NCBI GenBank assembly: GCA_021372575.1
Contig: JAJFUE010000127.1
Span: forward strand, 1-35,963
From: a bacterium
GTDB taxonomy: Bacteria; Sumerlaeota; Sumerlaeia; MVZB01
DNA: 35,963 nucleotides
Reading direction: 5' to 3'
Under the pieces are notes generated by a model, which was not told the DNA's origin, made no database searches, and saw only the letters and a program-made list of their open reading frames with translations. The translations under genes and the position numbers were made by a program. This document shows positions 15,150-23,532 of this stretch, one piece after another; the stretch's first letter is position 1; every line of letters starts with the position of its first letter.

Positions 15150-16661
15150 TTACCGGCCGTAGGACTTCTGGTATTCCTCTTCGAGCTTTTTAAGCTTCTT
15201 GCCTTTGAGCTCGAAACCGGTTTCGGCGAGCTTGGCGAGGGCGTGCGCGAGGCGGCGGCGGGTCATGTCGGCGCCGATGATCTCCATCGTCTCGAACAAG
15301 GGGAGCGCGACGGGCGCGCCGCTGATCGCAACGAAAATCGGCGCCAGCAGGTCGCGCAGCTTGACCGATTCCTTTTCGGCGATCGCGTTCAGGCTGTTCT
15401 TCGCCTGTTCGCCGCTCCACGAGCGCATCTTTTCGAATTCCCACAGGATGATGCGAATGAGGGTTGCGACGCGCTCGCCGTCGAGGCCCTTGGGGATCAG
15501 CAGCGCGGCGTCGTATTGCGGCATGTCGGCAAAAAGGTAGGCGCTCATCGGGACGATGTCGCTCAGCTTTTCGGCGCGCGGCTGAACGAGCGGCAGGATG
15601 CGGCGCCACGTGTCGTCATTCAGCATCCAGCTTTTGAGGCGTTCGAGCAGGTCGTCGGCGCTCTGCTTCTCGCGCATCCAACGGCCGTTGAGCCACGCCA
15701 GCTTCGCCATGTCGAAGACCGGGCCGCCGAGGCTCACGCGGCCGATGTCGAACGAGGCGATCATCTGGCTCAAGTCGAACATCTCGCTGGCGTCGGGCAT
15801 CGAATACGCGATGAGGCCGAGGTAGTTGAGCAACGCCTCGGGCAGGTAGCCGGCCTGCTTGAAGTAGTTGATGCTCGTCGGGTTTTTGCGCTTGCTGAGC
15901 TTGCTTTTGTCGGGATTGCGCAGCAGCGGCAGGTGGATGAGCTCGGGCATCTGCCAGCCGAAGCAGTCGTAAAGGCGGCGGTGCTTGGGGGCGCTGCTGA
16001 TCCACTCCTCGCCGCGGATGACGTGCGTGATGCCCATCAGGTGGTCATCGACGACGTTGGCGAGGTGATACGTCGGGAAGCCGTCGCTTTTCATCAGGAC
16101 CTGGTGGTCGATCTGCGCCCACGGGAACTTGATCTCGCCGCGCAGGCGGTCGTTGATGACGCATTCGCCTTCGGACGGAACGATGAGCCGGATGACGTGC
16201 GGCTCGCCGGCGGCGGCGCGTTTTTCGGCTTCTTCGCTGGAAATGCGGAACTCGCCGCGATAGCCGGGGTTCGCGCCGGATTCGGTCTGCTGCTTGCGGA
16301 GGGCGTCAAGCTGTTCGGGCGTGGAGAAATCGCGATACGCATGGCCGGCCGCGATGAGCTTGTCGCATTCCTCCTTGTAGATCGCGAGCCGTTCGGATTG
16401 GCGATAAGGGCCGCATGGGCCGCCGACGTCAGGGCCCTCGTCGTAGTTCAGGCCGAGCCAGTGCAGGGCGTCGAAGATCGCCTGTTCGCTCTCGCGTGTC
16501 GAGCGTGCCTGATCGGTGTCCTCGACGCGCAGGATGAACTGGCCGCCCTGCGACTTGGCAAACGCAAGGTTGAACAGCGCCATGTAGGCGGTGCCGATAT
16601 GCGGATCGCCGGTGGGGGAGGGGGCGACGCGAGTGCGGACTTGAGGTGTCGAAGTGGTCAT
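15150..16661 (-). CDS. gltX: Glutamyl-tRNA synthetase
   Basis: GluRS charges tRNA-Glu (and possibly tRNA-Gln if non-discriminating). I place the start at the ATG at 16661 (503 residues). Upstream in-frame codons to 16721 come from the AAATCCGAAAT palindrome and give a spurious extension. The class I signature PSPTGDPHIGT (14-24, HIGH-like) and KLSKRK (about 252-257, KMSKS-like) are both present, with RVEDTD, GPYRQSER and DGFPTYHLANVVDDHLMGITHVIRGEEW typical of GluRS. The helical C-terminal anticodon-binding domain is complete. It is separated from the upstream pheT gene on the same strand by the large palindrome. Confidence 0.97.
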   Translation of the reverse strand: MTTSTPQVRTRVAPSPTGDPHIGTAYMALFNLAFAKSQGGQFILRVEDTDQARSTRESEQAIFDALHWLGLNYDEGPDVGGPCGPYRQSERLAIYKEECDKLIAAGHAYRDFSTPEQLDALRKQQTESGANPGYRGEFRISSEEAEKRAAAGEPHVIRLIVPSEGECVINDRLRGEIKFPWAQIDHQVLMKSDGFPTYHLANVVDDHLMGITHVIRGEEWISSAPKHRRLYDCFGWQMPELIHLPLLRNPDKSKLSKRKNPTSINYFKQAGYLPEALLNYLGLIAYSMPDASEMFDLSQMIASFDIGRVSLGGPVFDMAKLAWLNGRWMREKQSADDLLERLKSWMLNDDTWRRILPLVQPRAEKLSDIVPMSAYLFADMPQYDAALLIPKGLDGERVATLIRIILWEFEKMRSWSGEQAKNSLNAIAEKESVKLRDLLAPIFVAISGAPVALPLFETMEIIGADMTRRRLAHALAKLAETGFELKGKKLKKLEEEYQKSYGR

Positions 16662-16666
16662 TGTTA

Positions 16667-16803
16667 AAATCCGAAATCCTAATATCGAAATTCGAAACAA
16701 ATCCGAAATTCTAAATCCCAAATGAATTATCCAAACAAGCGCTTTTTCTCGAATTTCGAATTTAGAATTTTGTTTCGAATTTCGAAATTCGAATTTCGGA
16801 TTT
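16667..16803. repeat. Long imperfect palindrome of the AAATCCGAAATTCGAAA family
   Basis: The left arm (16667-16717) and right arm (16751-16803) are imperfect reverse complements, sharing AAATCCGAAAT, TCGAAATTCGAAACAAA and ATTCTAAAT blocks around a spacer of about 33 nt. It begins 2 nt after the pheT stop codon and could fold into a hairpin of more than 40 pairs in the transcript. A shorter relative lies between pheS and pheT at about 19195-19275. Confidence 0.85.
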
Positions 16804-16805
16804 AT

Positions 16806-19181
16806 TTACGAACGTAGCGTGGCGCCGAATTGCTTTTCGAGGCTTCGCGTGACCTTGTCCATGACCTGCTTGATCTCGTCCTCGGTCAGCGTCTTTTCGG
16901 GCGAGCGCAGGCGCAGGCTCAGGCCGATGCTCTTCTTGTCGGCCGGCAGGCGATCGCCTTCATAGACGTCGAACAGGACCAGGTCTTCAAGCATTGCGCC
17001 GGCGGCGCGGCGCGTGGCGTCGAGAATCTGGCCGACCGGCAGGTCGCGCGCGACAACCAGCGCCAGGTCGCGGTCACTGGCCGGGAACCGCGGCACAGGC
17101 GTGACGCGCCGGCCGGCCCCGCCGGCAACTTCGGCCAGCTTGTTCATCTCGATCCGGGCAAGATAGACACGGCCGCGAAGATCGAGCGCGGCGGCAAGTT
17201 CAGGATGCAACTCGCCCAACTCGCCGACGGTCTGCCCCTTGACGAGCAGCCTGGCCGAACGGCCGGGGTGGAACACCGGCGAATCGGTGAGTGGCTCAAA
17301 CTCGGGCGCGGCGTCGAGCTCGCTGATCAGCGATTCGACGATGCCCTTCATGTCGTAGAAATCGCAATCGCGCGCGGCGGCGGACCACGTCGGCGGCAGG
17401 GGGCCGGTCAGCACGGCGACGGCTTCCCAGCGCTCGGCGTCGGGATCGGCCGGCTTCGAGTCGGGCGGCCAGACCTTGCCGATTTCGAAGAGCGCGATCG
17501 AGGATTCGAAGCGCTTCTGGTTCAGGCCGACGGCGGCCAGCACGCCCGGCAGGACCGACGGGCGCATGATGACCTGATCGACCGTAAGCGGGTTCGCGAT
17601 GCGCGGCTGGCGCGCCGGATCGAACCCGATGCGGCTGGCGTCGGCCTCGCTGATGAAGCTGAAGGACATCGCTTCGAAAAGGCCCATGCGCGCGAGGCTG
17701 TCGCGGAAGCCTTCGATGATGGCGTGCAGCGGCGAGGACGCGGCGATCGGGCACCGCGTGCGCGGCAGGGTCTTCGGGATGTTGTTGTAATTGTACAGGC
17801 GCGCGATGTCCTCGATGAGATCGACGTCGCGGCTGACATCGACGCGGTGACTCGGGGCGCTGACGATGAGCTGTTGCGCGCTGCCGCCGCGGACCTCGAA
17901 TCCAAGGTTGGCAAGGTAGTCGGCAACCTGCGTGCCGGTGAGTTCGATGCCAAGGAGACGATTGACACGGCCGAGATCGAGAACGATGGGTGGGCGTTCG
18001 GCGGCGGCGGTCTGAACATCGATCACGCCGCGGGCGATTTCGCCGCCGGCGAGTTCCTGGATGAGCTGCGCCGCGCGGTGCAGCGCGAGCGTCAGGCCCT
18101 CGCGGTCGGTGCCGCGTTCGAACCGGTAGCTCGCGTCCGTCGAGATCCCATAGCGCTTGCTCGTGCGGCGGATCGTGACCGGATCGAAGTAAGCCGACTC
18201 GAGCAGCACGTTGGTCGTTTCGGAACGCACTTCGCTGTCAAGGCCGCCCATGACGCCGGCCAGGGCGACGCCCCGGTTGGCGTCGGCGATGAGGAGATCC
18301 TCGGCGGTAAGCGTCATCTCGGTGCCGTCGATGATTGTGAGCTTCTCGCCGGTCTCGGCCGTGCGGACGCGAATCTCGCCGCCGGCGAGGTTGTCGAAAT
18401 CGAACGCGTGCAGCGGATGGCCGAGCTCGAGCAGGACGTAGTTCGTGACATCGACGACGTTGTTGATCGAGCGCAGGCCGCTGGCCTCGAGGCGGCGGCG
18501 CATCCACAGCGGGCTTTCGCCGATCGTGACGCCCTTGATGAGGCGGCACGTGTAGCGCGGGCACTGGTTGCGCGCGGGGACGCTGAGCTTCACGAGGCTT
18601 TCGACGCGCGTGAGCATCTCTTTCGGGCGCGGCTTCGGCGGATAGACTTTCTTGCCGTGCATCGCCGCGACTTCGCGCGCCACGCCGAGGATGCTCAGGC
18701 AATCGGGCCGGTTTGGCGTGACCTTGATATCGACGATGAAATCGAACGGCTCGCCGATCGGCGAGTCGTCGGGCAACTGCATGATGCCGGAGTGGTCCTG
18801 GCTCAGCATGAGCTCGGCGGCCGAGCAGAGCATGCCCTGGCTGGCGATGCCGCGGATTTTGCGCGGCTCAATCACCATGCCGCCCGGGAGCGTCGCGCCA
18901 AGGAGCGCGCACGGGTAGATCTCGCCCGCCTTGACGTTCGGCGCGCCGCACACGATCGACAGCGGCTCGCCGCCGGCATCGACCTTGCACAGGGTGAGGT
19001 GGTCGCTCTGCGGGTGCGGGGCGGTCTCGGTGACGCGCGCGATGACGATCTTGCCCGAGCGCATGCCCAGGTCGATTTCTTCCTCGACCTCGAGACCGGC
19101 CATCATCATTGTCTCGATGATCTCATCGACCGGGAGGTCCATGTTGAGGTATTGCTTGAGCCAACGGATGGAGAAACGCAT
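16806..19181 (-). CDS. pheT: Phenylalanyl-tRNA synthetase beta subunit
   Basis: This is the beta subunit of the (alpha-beta)2 PheRS. The start MRFSIRWLKQYL at 19181 gives 791 residues, the usual length. The 26 in-frame residues further upstream come from repeat sequence and are excluded. The tRNA-binding OB-like domain is at about 40-150 (VIARVTETAPHPQSDHLTLCKVD), B3/B4 at about 210-370, B5 at about 400-470, a catalytic-like core after that, and the C-terminal ferredoxin-fold anticodon-binding domain at about 700-791 (VPRFPASDRDLALVV). A repeat-bearing gap of 122 nt separates it from pheS. Confidence 0.97.
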   Translation of the reverse strand: MRFSIRWLKQYLNMDLPVDEIIETMMMAGLEVEEEIDLGMRSGKIVIARVTETAPHPQSDHLTLCKVDAGGEPLSIVCGAPNVKAGEIYPCALLGATLPGGMVIEPRKIRGIASQGMLCSAAELMLSQDHSGIMQLPDDSPIGEPFDFIVDIKVTPNRPDCLSILGVAREVAAMHGKKVYPPKPRPKEMLTRVESLVKLSVPARNQCPRYTCRLIKGVTIGESPLWMRRRLEASGLRSINNVVDVTNYVLLELGHPLHAFDFDNLAGGEIRVRTAETGEKLTIIDGTEMTLTAEDLLIADANRGVALAGVMGGLDSEVRSETTNVLLESAYFDPVTIRRTSKRYGISTDASYRFERGTDREGLTLALHRAAQLIQELAGGEIARGVIDVQTAAAERPPIVLDLGRVNRLLGIELTGTQVADYLANLGFEVRGGSAQQLIVSAPSHRVDVSRDVDLIEDIARLYNYNNIPKTLPRTRCPIAASSPLHAIIEGFRDSLARMGLFEAMSFSFISEADASRIGFDPARQPRIANPLTVDQVIMRPSVLPGVLAAVGLNQKRFESSIALFEIGKVWPPDSKPADPDAERWEAVAVLTGPLPPTWSAAARDCDFYDMKGIVESLISELDAAPEFEPLTDSPVFHPGRSARLLVKGQTVGELGELHPELAAALDLRGRVYLARIEMNKLAEVAGGAGRRVTPVPRFPASDRDLALVVARDLPVGQILDATRRAAGAMLEDLVLFDVYEGDRLPADKKSIGLSLRLRSPEKTLTEDEIKQVMDKVTRSLEKQFGATLRS

Positions 19182-19194
19182 TGGAGCAGCCTTA

Positions 19195-19275
19195 AATTTC
19201 AAAAAATTCGAATCATGCATAAATCCGAAATTCGAAACAATCATTCGGAAATAATTCAATCAGACAAAATGATTC
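19195..19275. repeat. AAATTCGAAACAATCATTCGGAA intergenic repeat between pheS and pheT
   Basis: An AT-rich stretch with AAATCCGAAATTCGAAACAA and several TTCGAA/TTCGGAA words, related to the palindrome at 16667-16803. It interrupts an operon whose other junctions are tight. Confidence 0.6.
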
Positions 19276-19303
19276 CGAACCCGGACGAACGCGTTACGCG
19301 AAA

Positions 19304-20323
19304 TCAAAACTGGCGCAGGAAGCGCTGGTCGTTCTCGTAGAACGCGTGGATGTTATCGACGCCGCTGCGCAGCATGGCGAATCGCTCGACGCCGAGGCCG
19401 AACGCGAAGCCGGTGTACTTTTGCGGGTCGTAGCCGACCGCCTCGAGCACCGCCGGGTGGATCATCCCCGAGCCCAGCACCTCGAGCCAGCTCGTCGAGC
19501 CGTCGTCTTTTTCCCACAGGATGTCGAACTCGGCGCTCGGCTCGGTGAACGGGAAGAACGACGGGCGCATGCGATACGGCCGGTCCTTGCCGAAGAAGCG
19601 CTGCAAGAGCAGTTCGAGGACGCCCTTCAGGTCGCTCATGCGGATGTCCTCGGCGACCATGAAGCCCTCGACCTGCGTGAACATGGGCGAGTGGGTCTGG
19701 TCGGCGTCGCAGCGATAGACGCGGCCGGGGGCGACAACCGCCAGCGGCGGTTTGCGCCCTTTCATCGCGCGAATCTGCACGGGCGACGTGTGTGTGCGCA
19801 GCAGCCCGCCGCCGGCGAGGTAGAACGTGTCCTGCATGTCGCGCGCCGGGTGATCGGCGGGGATGTTGAGGGCCTCGAAGTTGTGGAATTCGTCCTCGAG
19901 GTCGGGGCCGCGGACTTCGTCGAAGCCGATGTCGCGCAGGATGCCGACGATGTCGCGCACGGCCTGGGTGAGGGGATGCAGCCGGCCGCGCGGATGGGGG
20001 CGGCCCGGCAGGGTGATGTCGAGTTTTTCCCCAACAAGCCGGCGGCTGCGCTCGGCTTTTTCAAATTCGGCGCGGCGCCGGTCAATGCGGCCGGAGATGG
20101 CTTCCTTGACCTCGTTGATCACCTGTCCGGCCTGGGGGCGCTGGTCGGGGGTCAGTGATCCAAGCCGGCGCATAAGACCGGCCATTTCGCCTTTTTTGCC
20201 GAGCCACGCCACACGCTCGTTTTCGAGGGCGGGGAGGTCGGCGGCGGCGGCAATGCGTCCGCCGGCGACCTCTCCCAGTTCCCGCGCGCGTGCGATGAGG
20301 CTCTCGAGCTCGCCGTCACTCAT
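19304..20323 (-). CDS. pheS: Phenylalanyl-tRNA synthetase alpha subunit
   Basis: PheS carries the class II catalytic site. The 339-residue protein has an N-terminal coiled-coil for tRNA-Phe (about 1-90), then motif 2 (GRVYRCDADQTHSPMFTQVEG), the HTSPVQIRAM segment, FFPFTEPSAEFD and motif 3 (FGLGVERFAML). The start codon overlaps the rplT stop (ATGA), indicating translational coupling with the ribosomal protein genes. This infC-rpmI-rplT-pheST order is a common bacterial arrangement. Confidence 0.97.
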   Translation of the reverse strand: MSDGELESLIARARELGEVAGGRIAAAADLPALENERVAWLGKKGEMAGLMRRLGSLTPDQRPQAGQVINEVKEAISGRIDRRRAEFEKAERSRRLVGEKLDITLPGRPHPRGRLHPLTQAVRDIVGILRDIGFDEVRGPDLEDEFHNFEALNIPADHPARDMQDTFYLAGGGLLRTHTSPVQIRAMKGRKPPLAVVAPGRVYRCDADQTHSPMFTQVEGFMVAEDIRMSDLKGVLELLLQRFFGKDRPYRMRPSFFPFTEPSAEFDILWEKDDGSTSWLEVLGSGMIHPAVLEAVGYDPQKYTGFAFGLGVERFAMLRSGVDNIHAFYENDQRFLRQF

Positions 20324-20691
20324 TGGGCGGCCGCCTGGCCCAAGCCCCCGCGAACGCGATCGACAATTGCCGTGAACCCCGCCGGGTCATTGGCGGCGAC
20401 ATCGGCCAGCACCTTGCGATCGATCTCAAGCCCGATCTGCTTCAAGCCGTGCATGAACTCGCTGTACTTGAGACCGTTGGCGCGGACGGCGGCGTTGATG
20501 CGCGCGATCCACAGCCCGCGGAACTCACGCTTCTTGACGCGGCGGTCGCGGTACGAGTAGTTCATCCCGCGCAGCACGGTTTCTTTTGCGCTCTTAAAAA
20601 GCTTGGACCGGCCGGCGTAGGCGCCCTTGGCAAGCTTCAGGACTTTCTTCCGGCGGCGCCGCGTGGCGACACTGTTCTTTACGCGTGGCAT
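20320..20691 (-). CDS. rplT: Ribosomal protein L20 (bL20)
   Basis: This 123-residue basic protein is required early in 50S assembly. It begins with MPRVKNSVATRRRRKKVLKL and contains YSYRDRRVKKREFRGLWI and the ARINAAVRANGLKYSEF segment of the L20 family. GGAG lies 6 nt before the ATG. L20 is the classical autogenous repressor of this operon in several bacteria; here the leader ahead of infC has a terminator that could serve such control. Confidence 0.97.
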   Translation of the reverse strand: MPRVKNSVATRRRRKKVLKLAKGAYAGRSKLFKSAKETVLRGMNYSYRDRRVKKREFRGLWIARINAAVRANGLKYSEFMHGLKQIGLEIDRKVLADVAANDPAGFTAIVDRVRGGLGQAAAQ

Positions 20692-20754
20692 GTTAGGCTC
20701 CGTTCAACTGGTGAATTCTAATTCGAATATCGTTCTCAAACCCGAAACCCGCGG

Positions 20755-20949
20755 TCACTGGCCGAGCAGCCGCTTGATCCGCTTGACGTTGGTGGCATCG
20801 ACGACGGTCGTTTCGCGCAGGCGCCGTTTGCGCTTGGCGGTTTTCTTGGTCAGGATGTGGCTGTGGCCGCATTTGGCGCGCTTGAGCTGGCCGCTGGCGG
20901 TCGTGCGGAGGCGCTTCTTGACCGAGCCTTTGACTTTGACTTTCGGCAT
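20755..20949 (-). CDS. rpmI: Ribosomal protein L35 (bL35)
   Basis: This is a 64-residue, very basic protein with the L35 pattern: KVKGSVKKRLRTTASGQLKR, GHSHILTKK, then a KRKRRLR block and IKRLLGQ end. AAGGAG lies upstream. It sits 21 nt after infC and 63 nt before rplT, as expected for the operon. Confidence 0.97.
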   Translation of the reverse strand: MPKVKVKGSVKKRLRTTASGQLKRAKCGHSHILTKKTAKRKRRLRETTVVDATNVKRIKRLLGQ

Positions 20950-20970
20950 GTCTGGGTTGACTCCTTCTGT

Positions 20971-21528
20971 TTATTCGGTCGTGACTGGTTCCTGGGCCGG
21001 CTTGGAGCCGGCGCTCTTGCGCGGTGCCATGATCACCGTCTGCATGCGCATGGCCGCGTTGCCGCGGGTGGAGGACTCGACGGTCGCCATGTCGCCCAGC
21101 ATCTGGACGAGCTCATCGACGCGCTTGGTGCCGATGTCGTAGTGGCGCATTTCGCGGGCCCGGTAACGCATGGTGATCTTGAGCTTGTTGCCCTTCTCGA
21201 GGAACTCGCGCGCGTGCTTGAGCTTGATGCTCATGTCATGCGGGTCGATGTTCGGGCGCAGCTTGATTTCCTTGATGTCGGTCTTGACGGTCTTCTTGCG
21301 CGCCGCCTTCTGCTTGCGCTTCTGCTCGTAAACGAACTTGGTGAAGTCCATGATCCGGCAGACCGGCGGGTCCGAGTCCGGGGCGACCTCGACAAGGTCA
21401 AAGCCCTTGGTGCGCGCCCGCTCCAGCGCCTCGTTGATCGCGATGATCCCGAGCTGCTTGCCGGTCTCGTCGATCAGCCGCACTTCCGGCACGCGGATCT
21501 GATCGTTAGTGCGCGTGTTGGTCCTGAT
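20971..21528 (-). CDS. infC: Translation initiation factor IF-3, probably starting at an ATC codon
   Basis: IF-3 binds the 30S subunit, prevents subunit joining and checks the start codon and initiator tRNA. The first ordinary start codon (GTG, 21492) would truncate the conserved N-terminus. Reading 12 codons further gives RTNTRTNDQIRVPEVRLI, matching IF-3 N-termini, beginning at ATC (21528-21526). A perfect GGAGG (21541-21537) sits 8 nt before that ATC. AUU/AUC/AUA starts are a known feature of infC, because IF-3 discriminates against them and so represses its own translation. The N-domain, helical linker (EQKRKQKAARKK) and C-domain (IKEIKLRPNIDPHD; KITMRYRAREM) are intact. Total length is 185 residues. 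Confidence 0.95.
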   Translation of the reverse strand: MRTNTRTNDQIRVPEVRLIDETGKQLGIIAINEALERARTKGFDLVEVAPDSDPPVCRIMDFTKFVYEQKRKQKAARKKTVKTDIKEIKLRPNIDPHDMSIKLKHAREFLEKGNKLKITMRYRAREMRHYDIGTKRVDELVQMLGDMATVESSTRGNAAMRMQTVIMAPRKSAGSKPAQEPVTTE

Positions 21529-21589
21529 AACGCTACCCTCCTATTTTCAAGGTTTCTAAGCACCCGGGAGCACATTCTGCGCGGGCAAT

Positions 21590-21625
21590 AAAAAAAACCG
21601 CGGCGAAAATGCTCCCGCCCCGGTT
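21590..21625 (-). terminator. Intrinsic terminator/attenuator in the infC leader
   Basis: On the minus strand AACCGGGGCG (21625-21616) pairs with CGCCGCGGTT (21605-21596) apart from one mismatch, across a 10-nt loop, and runs into an uninterrupted T tract (21597-21590). It lies about 60 nt upstream of the infC start and inside its transcript, so it would act as an attenuator. Confidence 0.75.
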
Positions 21626-21672
21626 CGTCTATGGCAAGCCCCGGCCTTAAGCCGTTGGTTGCTTCGATCGCG

Positions 21673-21699
21673 GCGCCAAGCCTTCTCAGGCCTCGGCGC
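21673..21699 (-). promoter_or_regulatory. Structured leader hairpin upstream of infC
   Basis: In the leader RNA, 11 base pairs with one bulged G close a GAGA tetraloop (27 nt in all). It stands between the promoter and the attenuator terminator. The rest of 21529-21839 is leader RNA rich in GC stems (another is GCCTCTTGCGAGGC near 21718); no gene is supported in it. Confidence 0.6.
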
Positions 21700-21839
21700 G
21701 AACCCACCGCACAGCCTCTTGCGAGGCGCTGGGGGTGAGAGGGCGGGATGTTTGCAAGCCCTCTGCTTGACTGCTTCTTAAGTTTTTCGGTCGCGACGGA
21801 TGCCAGCCCACAGGCGGCCGCGCACCCAATCAAACGATA

Positions 21840-21868
21840 CTTATACCCGGCGACGAAGGGGTAGTCAA
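21840..21868 (-). promoter_or_regulatory. Sigma-70 promoter of the infC-rpmI-rplT-pheST operon
   Basis: On the minus strand TTGACT (21868-21863) and TATAAG (21845-21840) are exactly 17 nt apart. Transcription would start near 21833, about 305 nt ahead of the ATC start of infC. Confidence 0.75.
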
Positions 21869-21981
21869 CATGGAAAAGCAACAATAACAACAAAGACATG
21901 GTCGCGAAATGCACGAAAAGCATCACCCACACGGCTGGATTCGGGATTGAAATTCGTGCATTGTTCGGGAATGATGCGGCC

Positions 21982-23532
21982 ATGGAATTATGTTCGCAAA
22001 TCGTACTGGGCGCGGCGGTGGTTGCGTGGGCTTTGGCCGTGCCGGCGTGGGTGGTTGCGGCACTGCTGATTTTCTGGGCCGGCGGCAGCGCTTATCTGAA
22101 ATTCAATGGCGATCGGCGCGGGGTGGTTGAGATCGGGTTTGGCCGGATCGGGCGGGCGCTGGCGTGGCGCGGCGGGGTGGTTGGATTTTTGATCGTGATC
22201 GTTTTCGGCGCGGCGTGGGTCGTGATCCGGCTTCGTCAGTGGGACAGCTTTGGCTATTCGCCATGGACGCTGAGCCTTTATGCGAATGTCGTCTCGAATT
22301 CGCTGCACGGCCACGTGCTGTATTCGTCGGTCATGGGGATGAACCATCTTGGGACGCACTGGTCGCCGATCGTGCTGGGATTCGTGCCGCTGTATGGGAT
22401 TTTCGGCGAGGACCCGCGCATATTGATGATCGTGCAGGCCTTGGCGGTCGCCGCCGCCGCGGCGTTGCTGATCGTTTATGCGAAGGCATGGATCCCCGAT
22501 CGCGCGAACGCGACCGTGATCGGCACGGCGGCCGCGCTGGCCTTTTTGATTTACGAGCCGATGTCGAGCGCGGTGATGCAGGATTTTCATCCATCGACGC
22601 TGGCCCCGCCGTTTCTGGTCCTGGGCTTGATCGCTTTGCGAAAACAAAATGTTTGCTTGCTGGTTTTTGCCGCCGGCGCATTGTTGTGCATCAAGGAAAG
22701 CGCCGTCGTGATGCTGGCCAGCCTTGCGCTTTACGCGTGGCTTGTGATGGGCAACAAGCGAAAGGCGGCCGTGCTCTTTGCGGCCGGCGCGTTGTTGGGC
22801 GTCGTCTATTTCGGCTGGGTCATGCCGCATTTCAATCACTCAGGCTGGCATCAGGCCGGGCGCGTCGCGGGCACATCGTTTTTCGAATGGGAATCGACCG
22901 GCAAGCGGCTTATCTACCTGCTTCGGCTGTTCGGTCCGCTGGCGTTTCTGCCCTTGTTGGATTGGCGCATGCTGGCCGTCGTGGCCCCGAATATCGTCCT
23001 CAATCTCGCCACGAATTACGGCCCGCAGCTTTCGGCGCGAAGCCATTACGACGATGCCGTGGCGCCGCTGCTCGCGGTGGCGCTGATACATCTTGGCGGC
23101 TTGGATAGGTCTTATAGGACCGATGGGACTGATAGGATTTTGAAGGCAGCTTGCCTGCTTTTGCCGTTCACGCTTCTTTTGTTGAGCGGCGGATCTCCCG
23201 GCGATCTTTACCGGCAATACAAACCCAAACCCGATCACGCGCGGCTGCATGAAGCGCTTTGCGAATATGCGCGGCTCCCTTACGACCAGCCGATCATCGC
23301 GCCGGGGAAACTGGCTGCGCCGCTTGCCCAGAGATGCGTGGTCAGCCGCAAACAGACGGCCCTCGCGCCGGAGGATTTCGTGGCGGGAAATCTCCTGGTC
23401 CTGAGCCCGCAACTGAACAACCGCCGCGCCGAGGTTTTCAAGGACTCCCAGCCGCTGATCGAGGCCAATCGCTCGCGCCTCGAAACCCTGCGCCGCGACA
23501 AATTGCTTTGGATCTTCAAGGTCGTCCGATAG
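21982..23532 (+). CDS. DUF2079 multi-pass membrane protein
   Basis: I take the ATG at 21982 (516 residues). The reading frame is open from an ATG at 21898, but that part contains an inverted AATGCACGAA/TTCGTGCATT repeat and does not look like protein. The family signature near the N-terminus is SLYANVVSNSLHGHVLYSS followed by NHLGTHWSPIVLGFVPLY, as in DUF2079 proteins, which look like glycosyltransferase-type (GT-C fold) membrane enzymes of unknown activity. About ten transmembrane segments follow. Near 23106-23141 a 9-bp tandem repeat inserts DRS-YRT-DGT-DRI into a loop. Divergent from the infC operon. Confidence 0.85.
   Translation: MELCSQIVLGAAVVAWALAVPAWVVAALLIFWAGGSAYLKFNGDRRGVVEIGFGRIGRALAWRGGVVGFLIVIVFGAAWVVIRLRQWDSFGYSPWTLSLYANVVSNSLHGHVLYSSVMGMNHLGTHWSPIVLGFVPLYGIFGEDPRILMIVQALAVAAAAALLIVYAKAWIPDRANATVIGTAAALAFLIYEPMSSAVMQDFHPSTLAPPFLVLGLIALRKQNVCLLVFAAGALLCIKESAVVMLASLALYAWLVMGNKRKAAVLFAAGALLGVVYFGWVMPHFNHSGWHQAGRVAGTSFFEWESTGKRLIYLLRLFGPLAFLPLLDWRMLAVVAPNIVLNLATNYGPQLSARSHYDDAVAPLLAVALIHLGGLDRSYRTDGTDRILKAACLLLPFTLLLLSGGSPGDLYRQYKPKPDHARLHEALCEYARLPYDQPIIAPGKLAAPLAQRCVVSRKQTALAPEDFVAGNLLVLSPQLNNRRAEVFKDSQPLIEANRSRLETLRRDKLLWIFKVVR
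23106..23141. repeat. 9-bp tandem repeat inside the DUF2079 gene
   Basis: Four units of the form ATAGG-N4 (ATAGGTCTT, ATAGGACCG, ATGGGACTG, ATAGGATTT) follow one another. Because the unit is 9 bp, the frame is kept and a tripeptide repeat is encoded. The words resemble intergenic low-complexity sequence more than membrane-protein coding sequence. Confidence 0.75.

Noticed and set aside
14975-15193. 72-codon plus-strand open frame
   Set aside because: Lies across two repeat families and overlaps the end of gltX.
16662-16721. N-terminal extension of GluRS
   Set aside because: Encoded by the AAATCCGAAAT palindrome; GluRS proteins start just before the PSPTG motif.
16830-19340. Long plus-strand open frame opposite pheT
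   Set aside because: Shadow of pheT; no family features and no ribosome-binding site.
21474-21983. 169-codon minus-strand frame covering the infC leader
   Set aside because: It crosses the promoter, the hairpin and the terminator of the infC operon and overlaps the real infC start in another frame.
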